Of a stretch of 64,000 nucleotides of DNA, positions 55,611 through 64,000 are shown piece after piece (position 1 is the first letter of the stretch; every line of letters begins with the position of its first letter). The stretch is taken from contig JAGYVD010000003.1 in the NCBI GenBank assembly GCA_021209875.1, positions 4,402,001-4,466,000 of the forward strand, read 5' to 3'. The notes under the pieces were generated by a model, which did not search any database, was not told the origin of the DNA, and was given only the letters and a program-made list of their open reading frames with translations. The stretch comes from Rosellinia necatrix (lineage: Eukaryota > Ascomycota > Sordariomycetes > Xylariales > Xylariaceae). Position numbers and translations under genes: made by a program.

Positions 55611-56589
55611 TGGCGCGCTGTTTGAGCGGGGGAGAAAGAGAAACCTATCTTGGTATGTGCAGAACCGAAACGCGGGAAAGAGCTAGGAGAAGAATAATCG
55701 TGAAGATACAGAAGACGAGAGTAAAAGATGGCGGGCAGGACCTCCTTGCATAAACTGCGGAATGGATGAATGAGTATGAAGATTAACAGGAGAATGGCAG
55801 ATAGGGACGAGGAAGAAGCAATGGCTGCATTTGCTTGGTTTCCCGGGTCAGTTTTAGCTTCTATTCCTTTGCGGCTCCATTTTTACGACACGGCACGAAC
55901 TTCCATTTGATACCCCCCTTTGCAAAAGCACAAGGTTTCGGTCTGGTAAGCATAAATATCGGCGTTCGTCTATAACATACGAAACCGTACATACCTCAAC
56001 ATAGCGCCTGCTTTTCTCTATGTATATATAACGAGCTGTACTATTAGGGGGAAAAACAAAACAAAAACAAAACGGACGTTGTTCTCAAAATTAATCTGCG
56101 GCATTTACTCATCTCTTGGGATTCATCTGGGCTTAGTTTCGTTTCCAAGCTCGACATTATAGATATGCATATCCTCAGCATTTTTTTACCGAGACAGAGA
56201 AAGTGGCATGATGTGTTCAGTATACTCATTTTTTTCGCCCGTGAAGATCGAAGGGCAACCCGTCCTAGTCCTTTTAACCTTCTATTCACCTCGCAAGCCA
56301 CTAACAGATAGCATGCATAAAACGAACCCCCTCCCCTCCCTTTTTTTTTTTTTCCCTCCCTTCTCTCTCTCCCCTGGAGAGCTAGGCACGTACGTAAACA
56401 TAACCTAGACTTATTTCATGCAGATTCACTGCGCCCAAAAAGAAAAGAAGGGGAAAAAAAAAAAAAAGGCAACTCTTCTATTGGAGAACGACGATAATCG
56501 AGTGCTTGTTGCTGTTTCTTTTGCTGTAACAAGCTGTTTATCGTTTTGCGCGCTTCCGCCGTCGTAGTCATCCTCGATCCACACTACTC
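55611..56589. other. Convergent 3' region
   Basis: Lies between the ends of CRT10 and the short gene at 56.6 kb. It contains a T run (about 56340-56353) and an A run (about 56454-56467). No gene is seen. Confidence 0.5.
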
Positions 56590-57108
56590 TTACTTCTCCT
56601 TCTCCTTCCCCTTCCCCTTCTCCTTCTCCTCCTCCTCCGCCCTTACCACCTTGGTCGTCGGGTCCGGCCGCATACCGGCTTCCCGACCGGGCGCGTGCAC
56701 GCCGGTGACGTCGCCGGCGGCGGCACCCCCCGAGACGGCGGCCTTGACGTCGTCGGCCACGGGGGGCGGGGCCACGTCGCCGCCCCGAGGCGCATCTTCC
56801 CCGGCGTCGACTAGATGGGTGGGTGGGGGGAGACCGCATGCGTTAGCCGGGGTGGGAAAAACAGGACGGCTTGAAGATCGTGTGACTTGTTTTCTTCTCT
56901 CTCTTTTTTTTTTTTTTAAAAAAAAAAAAAGTCTATGGTGCGTGGTGGCGATATGAGGAGGTATACAGAAAGCTATGAAATAAACGCAAAGGGCAAGAAA
57001 AGGATAGGATAGGATAGGATAGTAGGTGATTAATGGGGATGTAGGGAGAGATAGATAGATGAGGGGGAGGGATATACTAATGTTACCGCGGCCGCTGTTC
57101 TCGGCCAT
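56590..57108 (-). CDS. Short hypothetical protein with acidic/lysine tail
   Basis: Two exons, 57087-57108 and 56590-56810, give 80 residues. The intron is GTAACA...TCTAG, 276 nt, with CTAAC about 30 bases before the acceptor. The predicted start is MAENSGRVDAGEDAPRGG, and the end is a run of Glu and Lys. DAGEDAPRGGDVAPPPVADD and HAPGREAGMRPDPTTK read like real, ordered coding sequence with a strong GC third-base bias. I do not recognise the family. The donor GTAACA is unusual, so the first exon is tentative. Confidence 0.45.
   Translation of the reverse strand: MAENSGRGNISISLPLIYLSLPTSPLITYYPILSYPFLALCVYFIAFCIPPHIATTHHRLFFFLKKKKRERRKQVTRSSSRPVFPTPANACGLPPPTHLVDAGEDAPRGGDVAPPPVADDVKAAVSGGAAAGDVTGVHAPGREAGMRPDPTTKVVRAEEEEKEKGKGKEKEK
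56904..56930. repeat. T14-A13 inverted repeat in an intron
   Basis: Fourteen T are followed directly by thirteen A, a perfect self-complementary tract inside the intron of the short gene. Confidence 0.9.
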
Positions 57109-57818
57109 CACGGAGTGGCTGCGTTGTAGTAGAATTGATCAGACGTTTTTCACCTTTGCCCTCTTGAGATTACACGGCGGTTGGCGCACTTTGAGAGCCT
57201 TCCTTAATTGTGTGGATAGATAGATAGCGAGTGTTTGTTATGACGAAATACGGGGGGTGAGAAAGACAGTTGAAGATCTGAGGCGGGGTTCAACGATTAA
57301 AACCTTTGGGTAACGTCATTATTAAGAGGTCTAAGGGGTGAGATTCAATGCCTGCATATTACCTACTCTCATCTCTGTGCTGTATCTCGGGACATGCTAC
57401 GATGGTCATTGCGTCTCACTTCTATCATTGTATAAGTAACGCTCCAAATAGTCAAGTTATGTTATGCAGACAATTCATTTGCAATACTGGATACTATGTA
57501 CTATCGCCGTCCATCCTTTGTGCAATCCCAGAGTCTACTAAATGCGGCAAATGGTATCAAACAACCCTATTAATAACGAGGGCAAGGTAATTAGTAACAC
57601 GCGAGCCGAAGCTGAGTTCGTCTCCCAAAACGAACAGAAAAACACCCTTCAAATCGCCCTATCTATGCGCCCTTCAGGTAGACGAGTCCAAGCATTATTA
57701 ATAACACGGTAGTCGTCTTCTCCTGTAGCTGTGAACCCTCGTCCTCCGCTCAGGCAAATTATGCGTAGATATGGCTGTCGACCGGCCCTAGACTTGGACG
57801 AATGCTGAAGCGAAACGC
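57109..57818. other. Spacer upstream of the short gene
   Basis: Upstream of the short gene and downstream of the DUF3074 gene. No repeat or gene can be supported. Confidence 0.45.
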
Positions 57819-58979
57819 TTAAGCTTTTGCATTGCCACTAGCGCCCTCGGCTGTGGCATCGCCTGCAGATTCTTCTACTGTTTTGTCGGTCTCGACACCC
57901 GTGGTTACTTCGGGAGCTGGTATCTGAGGCGCGGTCTCTGCGACAACGCTCCCGTCAGATACTGGTGCGGCAGACCCGGTAGCTACCCCGGTGGTGGCTT
58001 CAGGGGCGTGCTCTGTATCCTCCCTTGGGTCAGAGTCACCAGCGGGGACAGAAGTGCTTTCAGCAGCGGCTTGTGCGTCTGTACCCTCCCTTTCTTTCGC
58101 GATCCAACCCAGAAACATGGGAACATCTTTCCAGACAATACCGATGAGGGCTTTATCCTGGATCCATAGAGGTAAGACGCCACGAGCATCGCTGGCAGTC
58201 CCAAGAAGCCACTCAACTTTTCTGTCCTCGAGCTTGCGTATGCGCTCGACACTAACGTAGACGGCAATCTGGGCACCTTTCTCCTTTGATAGAGTGGCTT
58301 TGTCGCTTGTTGCAAAGTCCGGCACAGGGATGCTGACAATGACAAACTCAGGGGCACCAGTACCCTCTTTCACCGCACACGAAAGCTGAAGCACGGGAAA
58401 TGTGCGGTCCTTGAGGAAGGGCCGGCCGACTTTGTGACGCATCTCCTCGACAACCAGGGAGAATCTATCCCATGATTGGCCGGCCTCCTCTACTTCAATA
58501 CCGGCACAATCCCACCGCTGGGCCTCGTTCGCAGCGATGACATTGGGGGTAAAGGCCATTTCGGTCTTGGCGTGCTCCAGGCGGAAAGAGTGATCGAACT
58601 CTTCCCAAGAAGCTGTGCCTTTCGTCGCCGCGTCCTCGTGCACGCTAAGACGCGTCGCCCATGTTTCCTGCTCAACCTTGCTCTTGATTTCGTGCTTAGA
58701 GGCGATGGCTTGTAACTCCTTCGCTGGGACAACACGTTCCAGGACCTCGACTTTGGCGGACGATTCCGGGCTTGATTTGCAACCCTTTGATTTCCAAAGC
58801 TTCTTTGCATCTGGGGACGCGGCCTTGGGCGCCGCGGAGTCGATGAAGGGAAGAGCTTCTTTCAAAATCGACGTGACAAATGGCTGGAGCTCATCCAGTC
58901 CCGCCGTGTCGGAGGGGAGCTGCTTCGCGGACAGGCCCCAACGACGTACAAGCGGCCCTAGCTCGTTCTCTGCCGACAT
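57819..58979 (-). CDS. DUF3074 (START-like) domain protein
   Basis: A single exon of 386 residues. The start MSAENELGPLVRRWGLSAKQ is the first Met of the frame. KSKVEQETWATRLSVHEDAA followed by GTASWEEFDHSFRLEHAKTE is the usual DUF3074 core. FPVLQLSCAVKEGT and EFVIVSIPVPDF continue it, and VEWLLGTASDARGVLPLWIQ closes the domain. DUF3074 is predicted to adopt a START-like lipid-binding fold, but its role in fungi is unknown. The last 80 residues are a disordered tail rich in Ala, Thr, Glu and Pro. Confidence 0.85.
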   Translation of the reverse strand: MSAENELGPLVRRWGLSAKQLPSDTAGLDELQPFVTSILKEALPFIDSAAPKAASPDAKKLWKSKGCKSSPESSAKVEVLERVVPAKELQAIASKHEIKSKVEQETWATRLSVHEDAATKGTASWEEFDHSFRLEHAKTEMAFTPNVIAANEAQRWDCAGIEVEEAGQSWDRFSLVVEEMRHKVGRPFLKDRTFPVLQLSCAVKEGTGAPEFVIVSIPVPDFATSDKATLSKEKGAQIAVYVSVERIRKLEDRKVEWLLGTASDARGVLPLWIQDKALIGIVWKDVPMFLGWIAKEREGTDAQAAAESTSVPAGDSDPREDTEHAPEATTGVATGSAAPVSDGSVVAETAPQIPAPEVTTGVETDKTVEESAGDATAEGASGNAKA

Positions 58980-59957
58980 GGTGGGCCGAAGCTTGAGCAG
59001 TAGTTTGGGAAGGGATCGAGCGTGGTGGTCTGCCGAAGGCGAGGCTGCGTATCGGATGTATGGAAGCTCTGGATGGAAGAAATAGGGTGGGATTCGGACA
59101 ACTAGGAGGGTTGGCTTGTTGGCTAGGATGGATTCAACGTATCCAGCCCTTCTGGTGGCGGCTCCGTACGTAGTGATATATTAGTTAGGGATTATTGAAG
59201 CTTTGGATGAAAGAGTGTTCTTTTAACATAGGAATGAATAGGTATAGCCAGGCAATAAGGAGAGTGATGAAGGGAAGAATAGGAGGTTAATTAGGAGAAA
59301 AGGTCGGTGCGAGATGACATACGCACGATCACCATGTCAGGTAATAAAGGTGTAAGATGGTAAGTGGTCTGAATCAGGAATCAGGAACAAAGGAGGACGG
59401 GTGGGATACCACAGCTAGGTACCTACTGGAGACTAGGTAGTTTAGTAGATGCAGGAGCTCCCCGACATTCGCATTGTGGGTTCTCGGTGCCGCCCCTTAT
59501 TGGCCAGTGCACTCGCACAGGGGTCTTTATGCAGAGCATTGACAGACCTAGGGGTAGCAGGTACATGCTATGTACCAGCAGGTAGCTCCAGGCAGGTCGG
59601 CTAAGCGGGCACCTACTCCAAGCATCAACAAGCAACCGCACGTTACCTACACTTTCAAAAACGTCCTACCTGATTCTTCGCCAAAGCCAGGCAGATAAGC
59701 GACCAATATGTTCCAATACTTACTTCTTAAAGACCCCTTGTGCCAACTGCATTTCAAAGTTTACACGTCACATCTCATTACAGTTCGGTTGCTTGCTCTT
59801 ATTCTCATTCTTTATTAAAAACTAGTGTATGTCTATTCCATATCTTCGTAACACGCCTAGGCAGGAGTTTCTATTCCTCGGGCGACCTGTGCAATTACAG
59901 GGGTTTTGCTGGATTAAAACTATATATGATCGTTGAACTCGTCATTTTCACCAACAC
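58980..59957. other. Promoter region of the DUF3074 gene and 3' flank of CYP51
   Basis: TAGG/CCTA words occur near 59415-59440 and 59570-59670. No gene is seen. Confidence 0.5.
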
Positions 59958-61668
<1,711 letters not shown>

Positions 61669-63242
61669 TATAGCGAAAGATGTCGTCCTGGCGCCCGCTT
61701 GAAAGTCGGCTTGCCGTACACTGTATGAGTGGGTGGTACGGGCAGGATTAGGAGGTTGAGGGCGGCGGACGGTTTTATAAAATTAATGGCATTTAAAAGC
61801 TAGGATTGCCTTTCTGCTGTAGACATCCCAAGCATCTGGGTCCCCAGCACATTGGCCAATGGATGGCGCGATGACGATAGCGGGATCAGGGGTATTGCGG
61901 GGGGCAGCAGCCAATCGCATATCCATGTTTTTAAGCAAGAAGCTTTACGACAATGATACGAATACGAATCCCGAATCCATCGATTTGAGGTTATCTTTGG
62001 ATCCTAGCATAATACCGTTTAACCCAATATTATTTACAAAGCCTTCGCTCTCCCTGCCCTTGAGATGGTCTAAAGTAAGTACCCAAGTAAGGTACCTAAG
62101 TAAGGTAGCTGCGGGTAACTGTGGAATGCTAGAAACGCGGTCCGCGACCTAGAAAATCGTGTCATCGAACCATCATACCACGACGTTCTTAGCCACGATA
62201 CTGAGGTTGTAGTGTGGTAAACCCTGGCACTCCGACCCGACATACGGTGAGTCCGCATCGATACAAGTGGTGAACATAATAATCATCTCTTTGTGTTGGT
62301 GAAAATTTCTTATACGCTAGACTAATTCATGTCGTGTGATGTATACTTAGAATGGTACGAGGACGGCGCGATTTTATACTAAGTTGTATGGTCACAACAG
62401 CGATTTCTGATATTACTCCTGCCTAGGCACCTCCCTACCTACCTAATCACCTACCGTGATAGGTACTTTATCTCTACCTAGGTAAGTTAGGTAGCCCGTG
62501 ACCCTCCCTAAGTGTCATCGCCTCCATCCCATTGTTACCTAGTATATAATCGGGAATCTGCAGCATCCTGAGCATTCTTCTTCTAACCGTGCCGTGACCT
62601 TCCACCATGTGCCCATCTATCTCCCTCTGCTCATTGCTTTCATAACTACTTTTTTGTAGACGACCTTAGCTAACTAACAATGTAGCGAGCGGCCTAAACA
62701 CGATCCACCTAATCTCCAATCTTGCACCACACAATGAATAGGACTAGGGCGTGCAAAGCCATCCCCATAGGAAGCATCAGGCTAATACGCGATTAGTTGG
62801 AGGAGAGTGCTGTTGGTATTTTGATAGAGATCAAGGGAATGGAAAGCAGTATTACGAGTTGCCTCGGCGATCTGTTTTTGCGCTTGGTAGATGTGCATGT
62901 ATGCCTTATCTATTATTCTAGCTTCGATATATACACGCAATAGGTATTGTGTTTCTTATGCTTAATGCCATTGCATCGTGTCTAATGCCTCAACACAGTT
63001 GTAACTCAACGAATAGATTAGGTTTGAGTATTCGTCAGGGTGAATCGTGCCCTGTGCCTACAAATTGCACCCAGATCAGTCCTACTAACTATGCTGTGTT
63101 GACGAAGTTCTCTATGTATGTCTTGATCCGATCAATGGATTGCCTGCTTGTTTCCCAAACGCCTTTGACCATGCAGAAAGTGAGCCCGGGTCGTTCCGGC
63201 CGAAGAAACCAGTGTATATGCACCGAAACGCCACGCCAACCC
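61669..63242. other. CYP51 upstream region
   Basis: About 1.6 kb between CYP51 and the truncated gene at the edge. CCTA, TAGG and CCTAGG words lie near 62080-62105 and 62430-62490. No gene is recognised. Confidence 0.5.
61773..61779 (-). promoter_or_regulatory. TATA-like box of CYP51
   Basis: TATAAAA on the minus strand, about 105 bases upstream of the CYP51 ATG, in an otherwise GC-rich stretch. Supported by position only. Confidence 0.35.
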
Positions 63243-64000
63243 CTATGAAAGCGGTATGCCAGTCCACATAAAACTCCCGTCAATATTTATCCAGTTTCCA
63301 CGGTCCATGGCTTTATCCCAGCCCATCATCACAGCTAGCAGCCGACACCCCGTCGCACTCATGGTGCAAATGATAGTATCACTGGCCTCGCCGAGTACGG
63401 CAAGATCCATAGCGTAGGCACGTCCAATTAGCCCTCTAAGCCGCATGGTGTCAGCCGAAGTCTGCTCTGGTTCTTGCGAGTCGTTATCCATCGCATCCGC
63501 GTTATGCGATGGTGAGTGGCCTAGATTCCAGAACATAGTTGCAAAGAAGCCGCCTTCCCAACCAAACTCCTCGTCAACAAACTTATGCATCACGGACCGG
63601 TCAGGAGCAGGACTGTCGGTGTACCGCTTTCCAGCTAGCTTTATGTGCTCTTGGGCTCGCACACAGCTTTTAAACTCATCCGCTTCGTAAACGTCTGGGT
63701 TATCCGATGCAACGACCATAAATGAATGTTGCTTGGCCACGACATCCTCACCGCCTAGCGGTGTGCTAAATTTATGGCGTTTTTCAACAATCTCCTTATA
63801 TTTCTGTGCATACTGGTCCAGTGGTATGTATGCGCCGTTGTACTGGTATTCGAGCGGATGCACGTCTCCCTGCCTCACGTGAACCCCAACAATGGTCCCG
63901 TCGTTATAGTTGCCTTGTGGCACTCTTGCCTTCTCTTTTAATTCCTTAACGCGATTACTCACGTAACTCCGGTCATCATGGTTGAGACGGAACAAAGCTT
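63243..64000 (-). CDS. Glycosyltransferase-like (fucosyltransferase-type) protein, 3' part, truncated by the window edge
   Basis: The reading frame runs from the window edge to the stop at 63243-63245, with no ATG in a start-like position, so the 5' part lies outside. GTIVGVHVRQGDVHPLEYQY and YIPLDQYAQKYKEIV match the donor-binding region of fungal alpha-1,6-fucosyltransferase/O-fucosyltransferase-like proteins. SDTIICTMSATGCRLLAVMM and the end NWINIDGSFMWTGI are the usual C-terminal motifs of that group. The substrate is not known. Confidence 0.65.
   Translation of the reverse strand, partial: ALFRLNHDDRSYVSNRVKELKEKARVPQGNYNDGTIVGVHVRQGDVHPLEYQYNGAYIPLDQYAQKYKEIVEKRHKFSTPLGGEDVVAKQHSFMVVASDNPDVYEADEFKSCVRAQEHIKLAGKRYTDSPAPDRSVMHKFVDEEFGWEGGFFATMFWNLGHSPSHNADAMDNDSQEPEQTSADTMRLRGLIGRAYAMDLAVLGEASDTIICTMSATGCRLLAVMMGWDKAMDRGNWINIDGSFMWTGIPLS

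Overview
The window reads as nuclear DNA of a filamentous ascomycete (Pezizomycotina, most likely a Sordariomycete). The gene models have short GT-AG introns, often with a CTAAC-type branch sequence just before the acceptor. The gene content is typical of that group: a Xyr1/XlnR-type xylanase regulator, CRT10, DUF3074 and DUF7730 families, CYP51, a Kre2/Mnt1 mannosyltransferase and a Cef1/Cdc5 splicing factor. I found no prokaryotic features, CRISPR array, rRNA, recognisable tRNA or intact transposon. Gene models, exon joins and names come from reading the sequence and from family knowledge; no search was run.

Layout. 1-5 kb: an uncharacterised basic nuclear-type protein, broken once at a C-run, convergent with pex10, whose RING finger is broken by a 2-nt shift. 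5.4-8.8 kb: a tail-to-tail pair of Golgi glycosylation genes, erd1 (+) and a KTR-type mannosyltransferase (-). 10.3-12.7 kb: a MACPF-domain gene divergent from a decayed ankyrin-repeat gene. 13.2-13.9 kb: dap1 (heme-binding MAPR protein). 15.2-16.5 kb: a DUF7730-like gene. 17.6-20.0 kb: cef1. 20.3-22.8 kb: a VBA/DHA2-type MFS transporter. 23.4-25.1 kb: an atypical hexokinase. 27.0-29.0 kb: a GILT-family thiol reductase whose 3' coding end overlaps the convergent DcpS decapping scavenger gene. 32.0-35.4 kb: xyr1/xlnR. 35.4-45.9 kb: a 10.5-kb stretch with no recognisable gene. 45.9-47.9 kb: an ammonium transporter. 52.4-55.6 kb: CRT10 in seven exons. 56.6-57.1 kb: a short acidic/lysine-tailed protein. 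57.8-59.0 kb: a DUF3074 protein. 60.0-61.7 kb: CYP51/ERG11. 63.2 kb to the edge: the 3' part of a glycosyltransferase-like gene.

Most genes are housekeeping: peroxisome import, Golgi glycosylation, splicing, mRNA decay, sterol synthesis, nitrogen uptake and carbon regulation. The window is not a secondary-metabolite cluster. Known partner relations include Dap1 with CYP51 (Dap1-type proteins support Erg11 activity) and Erd1 with Golgi mannosyltransferases. Intergenic DNA is long and rich in short repeats, above all the tetranucleotide TAGG/CCTA and the palindrome CCTAGG.

I did not find a convincing new multi-gene system. The best leads are the two apparent frameshifts (pex10 RING finger; gene at 1.3 kb), the MACPF/ankyrin divergent locus, two micro-exons (18 and 25 nt) that restore conserved motifs, the antisense-overlapping GILT/DcpS ends, and the long empty region upstream of xyr1.
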